Notes under the pieces: model-generated
Databases searched by the model: none
Seen by the model: only the letters and a program-made list of their open reading frames with translations
Told to the model about the DNA's origin: nothing
Part shown: one piece after another, positions 1-6,711 of the stretch
Layout: every line of letters begins with the position of its first letter
Numbering within the stretch: the first letter of the stretch is position 1
Made by a program: the position numbers and the translations under genes
Source: Burkholderiales bacterium
GTDB taxonomy: Bacteria > Actinomycetota > Thermoleophilia > Gaiellales > Gaiellaceae
Length of the DNA: 8,823 nucleotides
Direction: 5' to 3'
NCBI GenBank assembly: GCA_025935595.1
Contig: JAICUZ010000101.1
Location: forward strand, 1-8,823

Positions 1-963
1 CGTCTTCGTGAAGATCTGGAGGAGATAGCCGTCGTCGTCGCGGTCGGCGAGAATCTTCAGCCGGCGTAGATCCTCCCACGACTCGTCGATTTCTCCTACG
101 CGGTCGCCGACGTCCTCGTAGTAGGCCTCGGGGGTCGACAGGAAGATCACGCCGCGCGCCTTCAGCGCCTCGACGGTGTCGACGATGTTCGCGCTCGTCA
201 TCGCGACGTGCTGCGAACCTGGCCCGTGGTTGAACTCGAGGTACTCCTCGATCTGGCTCTTGCGCTTGCCTTCGGCCGGCTCGTTGATCGGGAACTTCAC
301 CTTGCCCTGGCCGTCCGTCATCACCTTCGACATCAGCGCCGAGTACTCGGTCGAGATGTCCTCGTCGCTGAAGTGGATCATCTCGGTCATCCCGAAGACG
401 CGCTCGTAGAAATCGACCCAGTACTCCATCCGGCCGAGCTCGACGTTGCCGACGATGTGATCGAGCGCGAGCAGTCCGACACCGGGATCGGCGGACGGCT
501 CGCGCGCGACGTACCCCGGCAGGTACGCGCCCTCGTACGCGTGGCGGTCGACGAACGTGTGCACGACGTCTCCGTAGCTCGCAATCGTGGAGAGCACGAC
601 CTTGCCGTATTCGTCCTCGACCGTCTTCGGCTCCATGATCCCGCGCGCGCCGCGCTGCACCGCTTGCCGGTACGCCTCGCTCGCGTCCGGCACGCGCAGC
701 GAGATGTCCTTGACGCCGTCGCCGTGCAGGCTCGCGAAGTCGCCGACCTCGTGACCGCGACGCAGTGAGCTCGAGACGACGAAGCGAATGTCGTTCTGCT
801 CGAGGACGTAGCTGGCGCGGTCTCGCACGCCCGTCTCGGGCCCGGCATACGCGGCGCACCGGAAGCCGAGCGCGTGCTCGTAGTAATACGCCGCCTGCTT
901 CGCGTTCCCGACCCACAGCTCGACGTGGTCCCAGCCGTCGAGGGGCATGAAATCTTCACTCAC
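1..963 (-). CDS. hppD: 4-hydroxyphenylpyruvate dioxygenase, C-terminus cut by window edge
   Basis: Non-haem Fe(II) enzyme of the cytosol that converts 4-hydroxyphenylpyruvate to homogentisate in tyrosine catabolism. The 321 codons seen carry two vicinal-oxygen-chelate domains. The first begins LDGWDHVELWVGNAKQAAYY near residue 7. The second carries LDHIVGNV with an iron-ligand His at 169. A second ligand, His252, lies in QHVAM. Their spacing of 83 matches the family pattern as I recall it for the Streptomyces enzyme. The reading ends in LQIFTKT, so the third ligand (Glu) and the C-terminal helix must lie just outside the window. The start chosen is GTG at 963-961, which overlaps the upstream MFS stop as GTGA (963-960) and suggests translational coupling. 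ATG at 948-946 is an alternative, and neither has a strong ribosome site. It is last of the visible genes in a minus-strand operon. Identification is firm; the start is less so. Confidence 0.96.
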   Translation of the reverse strand, partial: MSEDFMPLDGWDHVELWVGNAKQAAYYYEHALGFRCAAYAGPETGVRDRASYVLEQNDIRFVVSSSLRRGHEVGDFASLHGDGVKDISLRVPDASEAYRQAVQRGARGIMEPKTVEDEYGKVVLSTIASYGDVVHTFVDRHAYEGAYLPGYVAREPSADPGVGLLALDHIVGNVELGRMEYWVDFYERVFGMTEMIHFSDEDISTEYSALMSKVMTDGQGKVKFPINEPAEGKRKSQIEEYLEFNHGPGSQHVAMTSANIVDTVEALKARGVIFLSTPEAYYEDVGDRVGEIDESWEDLRRLKILADRDDDGYLLQIFTKT

Positions 964-2501
964 GAGGGTGATTCTAGGGCAGCCCCAGCCGGAGTAGCTG
1001 CCGCAGCGTCGACTGCGGCCACTTCGTCCAACGACTGCCGAAGCGTCTGCTCTTTCACGAAGACCACGGCGATCACCCAGACGGCGGCTGCGATGCACGC
1101 GGCGACCAGGAACGCGGGACGGATTGCCGCCGCGAGCCCGCTCCGCAGAGCAGGCGGCAGCCGGTGCACCTGCGTCGCCTCACCGCCCGCCGCAACGCCG
1201 GACGGGAGCCCGTGGTTCACGAGCACGCCCATGATCGTGACGCCGAGCGTCGCGCCCATCTGCCGTCCGAACTGCGTGAGCGCTGTCGCCGAGCCGATCC
1301 GCGAGCGCGGCACCGCGTTCTGGACCGAGAGCACGAACACCTGCATCATCGACCCGATCCCGATGCCCGCGATCACCATGTTGCGTGCCGCCTCGCCGTT
1401 CGTCGTCGAGACGTCCATGCGCCACAGCAGGAGCATCGCGCCGGTCAGCACGACGGGACCGAGCACGGCGTTCCAGCGGTAGCGGCCCGTTCGCGACACG
1501 AGCTGCCCGGTGAGGATCGACGTGCAGACGGCGCCGAGGATCATCGGCGTGAGCACGACGCCCGACGACGTCGCGGACGTCCCGATCACGCCTTGCACGA
1601 ACAGCGGGACGTACGAGATCGTCCCGAACATCGCCATCCCGACGAGCGCCATGCACGCCACGCTGCCGGCGACGATCGGGTTGCGCAGCACATCGAACGG
1701 GAGGATCGGCTCCGGGGCGCGGCGCTCGACGAGAGCGAAGACGACGAGGAGCACCGCTGCCGCCGCGAGCGCGACGACGACATGGCCGCTCCCCCACGCG
1801 TACTGCCGCCCGCCCCACACGAGCCCGAGCAAGAGCGAACCGGTCCCGACAGCGAGCACGCCCGCCCCGAGCCAGTCGATCGCATGCTCGGTGAGCGCGG
1901 CACGGCTCGGCATCGTCAGCGAGATGACGATCAGCGCGAGCCCGCCCACCGGCAGGTTGACGAAGAACACCCAGCGCCACGTGGTGTTGTCGACGATGAA
2001 CCCGCCGACCGCCGGCCCGACGATCGACGCCGCCGCGAACACCGCGCCGATCAGGCCCTGCCAGCGGCCGCGGTCGCGGGGCGGGACGATGTTGCCGATC
2101 ACCGCGAGCGAGAGCGGGAAGAGGCCGCCGGCGCCGATGCCCTGGATCGCGCGGAACGCGACGAGCTGGGTCATCGTCTGCGCCGCGCCGCAGAGCGCCG
2201 AGCCGATCAGGAAGACCACGATCGAGAGGAGAAAGAGCTTCTTCCGTCCGTAGACGTCGCCGAGCTTCCCGTAGAGCGGCACCGTGACGGTCGACGTGAG
2301 CATGTACGCGGTGAACACCCACGAGTACTGGGTGATCCCGCCGAGGTCGCCGACGATGCGCGGAAGCGCGGTCGCGACGATCGTCTGGTCGAGCGCGGCG
2401 AGGGCGAGCGTCACCATCAGCCCGGCGTAGATCGCGAGGATCCGGCCGATCGTCAGGTTGTAACCGGGAGGCCGGCTATGGAGTCGCTCTCGAATCCTCA
2501 C
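960..2501 (-). CDS. MFS drug:proton antiporter, DHA2 (EmrB/QacA) family, 14 TM
   Basis: Inner-membrane proton-driven exporter of 513 residues, the usual size for the 14-helix DHA2 branch. Landmarks in order: LDQTIVATALPRIVGDL at 37-53 (DHA2 motif in helix 1, with its acidic Asp), motif A GKLGDVYGRKK at 78-88, motif B RAIQGIGAG at 117-125, and the antiporter motif C region from GAVFAAASIVGP to GGF at 152-168. WRWVFFVNLPVG follows at 175-186, as in other members. More hydrophobic helices follow to a charged C-terminal tail. The start is GTG (2501-2499), 19 bases after the EamA stop, with only a weak ribosome site. Its stop overlaps the start of the dioxygenase gene. Known members export drugs, dyes and secondary metabolites; cargo cannot be read from sequence. 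Its place in the operon suggests something linked to aromatic amino-acid breakdown, which is inference only. No TetR or MarR regulator is adjacent. Confidence 0.95.
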   Translation of the reverse strand: MRIRERLHSRPPGYNLTIGRILAIYAGLMVTLALAALDQTIVATALPRIVGDLGGITQYSWVFTAYMLTSTVTVPLYGKLGDVYGRKKLFLLSIVVFLIGSALCGAAQTMTQLVAFRAIQGIGAGGLFPLSLAVIGNIVPPRDRGRWQGLIGAVFAAASIVGPAVGGFIVDNTTWRWVFFVNLPVGGLALIVISLTMPSRAALTEHAIDWLGAGVLAVGTGSLLLGLVWGGRQYAWGSGHVVVALAAAAVLLVVFALVERRAPEPILPFDVLRNPIVAGSVACMALVGMAMFGTISYVPLFVQGVIGTSATSSGVVLTPMILGAVCTSILTGQLVSRTGRYRWNAVLGPVVLTGAMLLLWRMDVSTTNGEAARNMVIAGIGIGSMMQVFVLSVQNAVPRSRIGSATALTQFGRQMGATLGVTIMGVLVNHGLPSGVAAGGEATQVHRLPPALRSGLAAAIRPAFLVAACIAAAVWVIAVVFVKEQTLRQSLDEVAAVDAAAATPAGAALESPS

Positions 2502-2520
2502 TTTCGACCACGGTAACGCG

Positions 2521-3408
2521 TCAGTCTCCCGGCGGTTCGACAGGCGGCCGGCGCGAGCGTTCCAGCACCACCGCCGAGAGGATGAGCACCCCGCCGACCA
2601 CCTCCCATCGGGTCAGGTGCTCGCCGAGCAGGACGAGGGCGAACACGACACCGAATGCCGGCTGCAAGTTCGAGAAGAGCGATGCGCGAGACGGCCCGAC
2701 GCGCGAGATCGCCGTGAACCAGAGGATGTTCGTCAGGAAGAGCGGCCCGACCACGGCAAAGGCGAAGCCGATCCACACGAGCGCGCCGAAGTGGAACGAC
2801 TGGCTGGTCGTCTGCGGGATCCCGACGACCGCGATCGGCACCCAGCCGATTGCGAGCACCAGCGCCGAGATCCTGAACGGCGAGTAGCGCCGCATCAGCG
2901 GCGTGATCGCGACCGAGTACATCGCCCACGTGAGCGCGGTCGACACTGCGAGCCCGTCGCCGAAGACGTGCCCGGCGAACCCTCCCGAGCCGGAGGCGAC
3001 GAACGCGACGCCGGCGAGGGACACCGCCGTCGCGAGCCAGAAGCCTCGCCCCATCCGCTCGAGTCCGATCACGCTTGCCACCACGCCGATGAAGATCGGC
3101 GTCGTCCCGAGAAAGAGCGTCACGGTGGCGGCCGAGGTCTTGTCGACCGAGTACACGAAGCACAACTGGTTCGCGAAGATCATCGCCGCGGCGATCGCGA
3201 CGTAACGGAGGTCGCGCGGCGCGATCCGGAACGACCGTTCCCGCGACCAGGTGAAGACCCAGAACAGCCCGGTCGCGATCGCGTACCTGATCGTCGCATA
3301 GGCAAGAGGGTGAAAGCCGTGCGTCAGCACGTAGCGCGTGACCGTCGCATTGAGCGCCCACAGGAGGACGGTGCCGAGCAGCATCAGGTCGACGGTCCGT
3401 GCGCGCAT
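2521..3408 (-). CDS. EamA-family (DMT superfamily) permease
   Basis: Ten-helix metabolite transporter of 295 residues made of two EamA repeats. The first repeat runs from about residue 8 (LMLLGTVLLWALNATVTRY) to about 140 and includes the conserved FANQLCFVYSVDKTSAATVTLF at 78-99. The second runs from about 152 (GLAVSTALTWAMYSV) to about 283 and contains SRVGPSRASLFSNLQPAFGV at 235-254 and LLGEHLTRWEVVGGVLI at 260-276, both typical of the family. The tail is short, charged and Pro-rich. The start chosen is ATG 3408-3406 because GAGG (complement of 3412-3415) sits just upstream and helix 1 then begins near residue 8. An in-frame ATG at 3435-3433 would add nine residues and overlap the divergent start at 3434. 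EamA proteins export amino acids and other small metabolites; this substrate is unknown. It is the first gene of the minus-strand operon. Confidence 0.94.
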   Translation of the reverse strand: MRARTVDLMLLGTVLLWALNATVTRYVLTHGFHPLAYATIRYAIATGLFWVFTWSRERSFRIAPRDLRYVAIAAAMIFANQLCFVYSVDKTSAATVTLFLGTTPIFIGVVASVIGLERMGRGFWLATAVSLAGVAFVASGSGGFAGHVFGDGLAVSTALTWAMYSVAITPLMRRYSPFRISALVLAIGWVPIAVVGIPQTTSQSFHFGALVWIGFAFAVVGPLFLTNILWFTAISRVGPSRASLFSNLQPAFGVVFALVLLGEHLTRWEVVGGVLILSAVVLERSRRPPVEPPGD

Positions 3409-3433
3409 CGGCCTCAGTAAGCTACTTCCCGCC
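3409..3433. promoter_or_regulatory. candidate divergent promoter/start region
   Basis: Only 25 bases separate the EamA start at 3408 from the plus-strand start at 3434. The stretch is locally richer in A/T than its surroundings and holds a small inverted repeat, AGTA (3416-3419) and TACT (3423-3426) around a 3-base spacer. TAAGCT (3418-3423) could serve as a -10-like element for the plus strand, giving a nearly leaderless transcript. There is no room for a full conventional promoter for both genes, so some promoter elements would lie in coding sequence. This is inference from spacing and composition. Confidence 0.3.
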
Positions 3434-3706
3434 ATGGAGCCGACCCGCGAAGACGTCGATGCCCTCGTCGGGCCGGCGACTCCTCATTTCGCCTACCAGC
3501 TCCGCGCGCGAGTGCGCGAGCTCGTCGCGGACCTGCCCGACGACAACGACGTACGGCGGTATGCCGAGAGCCAGATCGAGCGACTCGACCGCCTGGGCTA
3601 CGCCTCCTCGAAGGCGGACGAGGGCCCGCGCGAAGCACCGACGCGGCTCGGCTGGAACGAGATCCCGTCGTCGGCCCGCGCCGACGACCCACTGCCCCGC
3701 GCGTGA
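3434..3706 (+). CDS. conserved-looking small protein of unknown function (90 aa)
   Basis: I do not recognise a named family. The protein is soluble and highly charged: a short N-terminal stretch (MEPTREDVDALVGPATPHFA), one or two amphipathic helices over about 17-55 (YQLRARVRELVADLPDD, VRRYAESQIERLDRLGY), then a Pro/Gly-rich, probably disordered tail. There is no signal peptide, membrane segment or Cys. The start chosen is ATG 3434. An upstream in-frame start at 3338 would run deep into the divergent EamA gene. No clear ribosome site precedes 3434, so it may be leaderless. Its TGA stop (3704-3706) overlaps the GTG start of the reductase gene as GTGA, so the two are almost certainly co-transcribed and probably translationally coupled. 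This coupling, with actinobacterial-style codon use throughout, is the main evidence that it is real. Confidence 0.75.
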   Translation: MEPTREDVDALVGPATPHFAYQLRARVRELVADLPDDNDVRRYAESQIERLDRLGYASSKADEGPREAPTRLGWNEIPSSARADDPLPRA

Positions 3707-4425
3707 ACGTCTTCGTCACGGGCGGGTCACGCGGGATCGGCCGCGCGATCGCGCTCCGCTTCGCACGCGACGGCGCCAAGCAGGTCGCGATCGGCTACCT
3801 CCGTAACGACACGGCCGCGGAACAGACTGCGGAGGAGTTGCGCGCGCTCGGCGCCGAGCCGACGCTCGTCCGCGGGAACGTCACCTCACAGCGCGTCCTC
3901 GACGAGGTCGCGGCACTCGGGCCGCTCGACGTTCTCGTGCACAACGCCGCGACGGGAGTGATCCGGCCGGCGCTCGAGACCGAGGACAAGCACTGGGACT
4001 GGACACTGAACGCGAACGCGCGCGCCCTCCTTCAGCTCGCGCGAGTCGCCGCTCCGAGCATGCCTGACGGCTCGTCGATCGTCGCGCTCTCGTCGCTCGG
4101 AGCGCAGCGGGTCCTCGAGAACTACGTCCTCGTCGGGACGTCGAAGGCGGCGCTCGAGTCGCTCGTGCGCTACCTCGGCGTCGAGCTCGCGCCGCGCATC
4201 CGCGTCAACGCCGTTTCGGGTGGCGTCGTCGAGACCGGTGCGCTCGAGCATTTCCCGAACCGCGAGGAGATGCTCCGCGCCGGTGCGGCGAACCCGGTCG
4301 GACGACTCGTCACACCCGACGACATCGCCGGCGCCGTCGCATTTCTGTGCTCGAAGGACGCCGACATGATCCGCGGTCAGACGATCATCGTGGACGGCGG
4401 TTTTTCCCTGCTCGTGAGCGGGTAG
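3703..4425 (+). CDS. fabL: FabL-type enoyl-[acyl-carrier-protein] reductase (SDR)
   Basis: Short-chain dehydrogenase/reductase of 240 residues, probably the NADPH-dependent enoyl-ACP reductase III that completes each round of fatty-acid elongation. The nucleotide-binding motif TGGSRGIG is at 6-13 and the NAA motif at 81-83, followed by TGVIRPALETEDKHWDW. The catalytic region reads SSLGAQRVLENYVLVGTSK. Tyr141 and Lys148 are separated by six residues (Y-X6-K), as in FabI/FabL, and not by three as in classical SDRs such as FabG; the classical Tyr position holds Val. VNAVSGGVVETGALEHFPNR (168-187) and MIRGQTIIVDGGFSLLV near the C-terminus closely recall Bacillus FabL from memory. The GTG start at 3703 overlaps the preceding stop. 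The next gene starts nine bases after the stop. The main alternative is another SDR acting on a different enoyl or keto substrate. Confidence 0.85.
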   Translation: MNVFVTGGSRGIGRAIALRFARDGAKQVAIGYLRNDTAAEQTAEELRALGAEPTLVRGNVTSQRVLDEVAALGPLDVLVHNAATGVIRPALETEDKHWDWTLNANARALLQLARVAAPSMPDGSSIVALSSLGAQRVLENYVLVGTSKAALESLVRYLGVELAPRIRVNAVSGGVVETGALEHFPNREEMLRAGAANPVGRLVTPDDIAGAVAFLCSKDADMIRGQTIIVDGGFSLLVSG

Positions 4426-4428
4426 AGG
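4424..4428 (+). promoter_or_regulatory. ribosome binding site for the DUF6458-like gene
   Basis: AGAGG overlaps the reductase stop codon (TAG at 4423-4425) and lies six bases before ATG 4435. It supports that start and co-transcription with the reductase gene. Confidence 0.5.
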
Positions 4429-4434
4429 CTCCAC

Positions 4435-4653
4435 ATGAGAGTCGCTGTCAACCTCATCATCGCCGCGGTCGGGCTCGTCCTGGCCCTCGCCGTGCATCCG
4501 GCGAGCGAGGGCGCGATCGACGTCAATACCGTCGGCTGGATCCTGTTCCTCGTCGGCCTGATCGGCTTCGTCATCGACCTGCTGCTCTGGTCGTCCTGGG
4601 GCCCCGGCTACCTGCGGAACAGCACGCGCGCGGCCAGATCGCGCGCGACGTAG
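4435..4653 (+). CDS. small two-helix membrane protein, DUF6458-like
   Basis: A 72-residue protein with two hydrophobic helices, about 4-21 (AVNLIIAAVGLVLALAVH) and 33-52 (VGWILFLVGLIGFVIDLLLW). They are joined by a short polar loop containing DVNTVGW. The layout, the loop and the WSSW after helix 2 match my recollection of DUF6458, a family of unknown function common in actinomycetes. The short basic tail (GPGYLRNSTRAARSRAT) is coded in a stretch shared with the 3' end of the convergent proline dehydrogenase gene: 46 bases (4608-4653) code on both strands. Its position directly behind the FabL-type gene may be only operon read-through; no link to lipid synthesis can be shown. The gene call is fairly sure, the function unknown. 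Confidence 0.8.
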   Translation: MRVAVNLIIAAVGLVLALAVHPASEGAIDVNTVGWILFLVGLIGFVIDLLLWSSWGPGYLRNSTRAARSRAT

Positions 4654-5510
4654 CCCGCGATCTTCGGGTTCTCCTGCAGGCGCCGCACCGAGTACTCGTA
4701 CCAGTCCGTTCCGTACGGGACGTACACGCGCAGCCGATGTCCTGCGGCGACGAGCTCGTCGGCACGGTCGGGCCGCACGCCGAGCAGCATCTGAAACTCG
4801 TACCCGTGCGGGGGTAGACCGGCGTCGCCGACGATGCGCAACGCCTGCTCGATCAGGTACTCGTCGTGCGTCGCGATCCCGACATAGGAGCCTTGCGCGA
4901 CGAGCGCCTCGAGCGACCGCACGTAACTCCTGCGCACCTCGTCGAACTCCTGGAACGCGACGTCGGCGGGCTCGACGTAGATGCCCTTGCAGATGCGCAC
5001 GTTGTCGAGCCCGGGGATGTCTTCGAGGGTGCGCCGCATGTACGCCTGCAAGACGACGCCGAGATTCTCGTGGCCCTCGTCGCGTAGCCGCCGATGCAGC
5101 GCGAGCGTGCGGTCGGTGGTCGACGAGTCCTCCATGTCGATCCGCACGAAGCGGCCGCGCGCGGCCGCGTCCACGACAACGGCTTCGAGGTTCTCGTGGC
5201 ACAGATCCGGATCGAGCTCGAGCCCGAGCGCCGTGAGCTTGATCGAGATGTTCGCGTCGAGCTTCTTCTCGTCGAGCCGGGCCAGGACGTCGTGGTACTG
5301 GCCGGCGATCGCGCGCGCCTCGTCCGCGCTCGCGATCTCCTCGCCGAGCACGTCCACGGTCGCGAGCTTCCCTTTCGCGTTGAGTCGTCCGACCACGCGG
5401 ATCGCATCGTCGAGCGCAGGGCCGGCGATGTAGCGCGACGAGAGCCGCTGGACGACGGGCCTCGGCACTGCCGGCAGCAGCCGGACGATCGCGCGGTCGA
5501 GAAGAGCCAC
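4608..5510 (-). CDS. putB: proline dehydrogenase (monofunctional PRODH)
   Basis: FAD-dependent oxidation of L-proline to pyrroline-5-carboxylate, usually at the cytoplasmic face of the membrane. The 300-residue barrel enzyme shows the family landmarks in order: ISIKLTALGLELDP at 88-101, RFVRIDMEDSSTTDRT at 120-135, LQAYMRRTLEDIPG at 154-167, RICKGIYVEP at 172-181, GIATHDEYL at 211-219, YEFQMLLGVRP at 237-247 and YVPYGTDWYEYSVRRLQENP at 263-282. The Arg pair 276-277 corresponds to the pair that holds the proline carboxylate in PutA/PutB. The start chosen is GTG 5510-5508, which gives the usual N-terminus and leaves room for the divergent permease. ATG 5567-5565 would add 19 non-conserved residues and overlap the permease start. 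No pyrroline-5-carboxylate dehydrogenase is in the window. The 3' end overlaps the convergent DUF6458-like gene. Confidence 0.95.
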   Translation of the reverse strand: MALLDRAIVRLLPAVPRPVVQRLSSRYIAGPALDDAIRVVGRLNAKGKLATVDVLGEEIASADEARAIAGQYHDVLARLDEKKLDANISIKLTALGLELDPDLCHENLEAVVVDAAARGRFVRIDMEDSSTTDRTLALHRRLRDEGHENLGVVLQAYMRRTLEDIPGLDNVRICKGIYVEPADVAFQEFDEVRRSYVRSLEALVAQGSYVGIATHDEYLIEQALRIVGDAGLPPHGYEFQMLLGVRPDRADELVAAGHRLRVYVPYGTDWYEYSVRRLQENPKIAGYVARDLAARVLFRR

Positions 5511-5565
5511 GAGCGCGCGGGATGGTAAAGCAATCCACGTGCCCTGCGGAGCTGTAGAGGCAGGC
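5511..5565. promoter_or_regulatory. divergent intergenic region, proline dehydrogenase / APC permease
   Basis: If proline dehydrogenase starts at GTG 5510, these 55 bases are the only non-coding DNA between it and the permease. The middle contains a locally A/T-richer patch (GGTAAAGCAAT, 5524-5534) that could hold -10 elements for either strand. I see no convincing -35/-10 pair or operator palindrome. Shared control of the two genes is a reasonable inference from the layout. Confidence 0.35.
5556..5560 (+). promoter_or_regulatory. ribosome binding site fixing the permease start
   Basis: AGAGG lies five bases before ATG 5566. It favours this ATG over the upstream in-frame GTG at 5539, and argues against the longer form of the divergent proline dehydrogenase, which would put this site inside its coding sequence. 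Confidence 0.55.
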
Positions 5566-6711
5566 ATGGACGCGACGGCGGGACGGCCCCTCTCGCCCGC
5601 GCTCTTCTGCGGATTCGCGGTCGCGTCGATCGGAGGCCCGCTCGCGCTTGCGGTGATCTACGTCCCGGGTGCGGCCGACATGCGCTCGGCCGGGCTCGTC
5701 ACGTTGCTCGGTGCGGTCATCTACGCCGCACCACTCGCCGTCTGGGTTCGTTTCAGCCGCGACGTCGTCTCGCCGGCCGGGCTCGCGGGCTTCGTCGAGG
5801 CGGCGGCCGGACGACGCCTCGCGCTCGTCCAGGCGGCCGTGTGGGCCTTTTCGTACTTCCTCTATCTGCCGTACACGGTCACCGACATCGTGTACGAGAT
5901 GCTCGCGGTGGTGTTCCCGGGCGTCGAGCCGTGGCGGCCGGTGCTCGAGCTCGCGATCCCGACCGTGATCGTGGCCGTGGTTCTGCTCGGGACGCTGCCG
6001 GCGCTGCGGATGCTCGCTCTCTCGGCCGTACTGCAGCTCGGGATCCTCGTCGTCCTCGGCGCCGCGGTGATTCACCACGTCGGCGCGCCCGTGGCGTCGT
6101 TCACGCACGCGCACGGCCTGCGCCGCGGTGCGGCGAACGTGGCGCTCCTCTTCGTCTGCGGCAGCCTCCCGCTCTTCCTCGGCGCGGAGGTGGCGGGCGG
6201 AAGCCGCACGATCCGGCGCGTGCTCCCGATCGCCGGAATCGTCGCCGGCGCCTACGTGCTCTTCGCCGTCTTCGCGTTCGCCGCCGTCGACCCGGCGGTT
6301 CGCACCGAGCCGCTCCCGGGCTATGCGATCGCCGGCGCGTACTCCGGGCGAACGGTCGCGATCGTCGTCGGTGTCGGCGCCGCCGCGAGCGTCGCGGGGC
6401 TGATCGTGGCCGAGTACCTCGCCCTCTCGCGACTCCTCTTCGCGTTCACCGGCGTCCCGATCCGCACGCTCGTCAGCTGGATCGCCGTGCCGTTCGTCGC
6501 GCTCGACGCACTCAGCCTGATCGACCCGGAATGGTTCGACGAGCACGTGCTGCGGCCCTCGCTGATCGCGCTGTACCTGTCGCAGCTGATCGTGTTCGCC
6601 GTCTACCCGCTCTACCGGCGGCGTCCACTGGACGTCGCGCTCGCCGCGCTCGCATTCGCGTTGATGGCCTGGGGGCTCTGGCGCGGCATCACAGCGCCGG
6701 TCGCCACCTAG
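5566..6711 (+). CDS. APC-superfamily amino-acid permease-like membrane protein
   Basis: Integral membrane protein of 381 residues with about 10-11 hydrophobic helices. The first carries a Gly-rich break (VASIGGPLALAVIYVPGAA, 19-37), as in helix 1 of APC transporters. FVCGSLPLFLGAEVAGGSRT at 196-215 resembles the broken helix 6 followed by a charged loop. VAEYLALSRLLFAFTGVP at 281-298 resembles the helix 8 signature of the superfamily. It is shorter than typical 12-helix amino-acid permeases (about 450-500), closer to the GerAB/spore-germination-like or other short APC branches. ATG 5566 is preceded by AGAGG. The divergent neighbour is proline dehydrogenase, so proline or another amino acid is a plausible substrate by context only. 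The stop shares the palindrome CTAG (6708-6711) with the stop of the convergent gene. The superfamily is fairly sure, the substrate not. Confidence 0.75.
   Translation: MDATAGRPLSPALFCGFAVASIGGPLALAVIYVPGAADMRSAGLVTLLGAVIYAAPLAVWVRFSRDVVSPAGLAGFVEAAAGRRLALVQAAVWAFSYFLYLPYTVTDIVYEMLAVVFPGVEPWRPVLELAIPTVIVAVVLLGTLPALRMLALSAVLQLGILVVLGAAVIHHVGAPVASFTHAHGLRRGAANVALLFVCGSLPLFLGAEVAGGSRTIRRVLPIAGIVAGAYVLFAVFAFAAVDPAVRTEPLPGYAIAGAYSGRTVAIVVGVGAAASVAGLIVAEYLALSRLLFAFTGVPIRTLVSWIAVPFVALDALSLIDPEWFDEHVLRPSLIALYLSQLIVFAVYPLYRRRPLDVALAALAFALMAWGLWRGITAPVAT

Noticed and set aside
1164..2516. 450-codon plus-strand open frame
   Set aside because: It is antisense to the DHA2 exporter, whose family motifs are all present, and its product is Arg/Asp/His-rich without any recognisable domain.
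4398..4411. Terminator-like T-run (GGCGGTTTTTCCC)
   Set aside because: It lies inside the reductase coding sequence in the conserved DGGFSLL segment, with no stable hairpin before it.
3703..4425. Classical FabG-type ketoacyl reductase
   Set aside because: The classical Tyr-X3-Lys is absent (Val at the Tyr position), while Tyr-X6-Lys and other blocks fit FabL.
3886..6546. Very long minus-strand open frame (886 codons)
   Set aside because: It runs antisense through several well-supported genes, and its Arg/Asp/Glu/Gly-heavy product is typical of a shadow frame in high-GC DNA.
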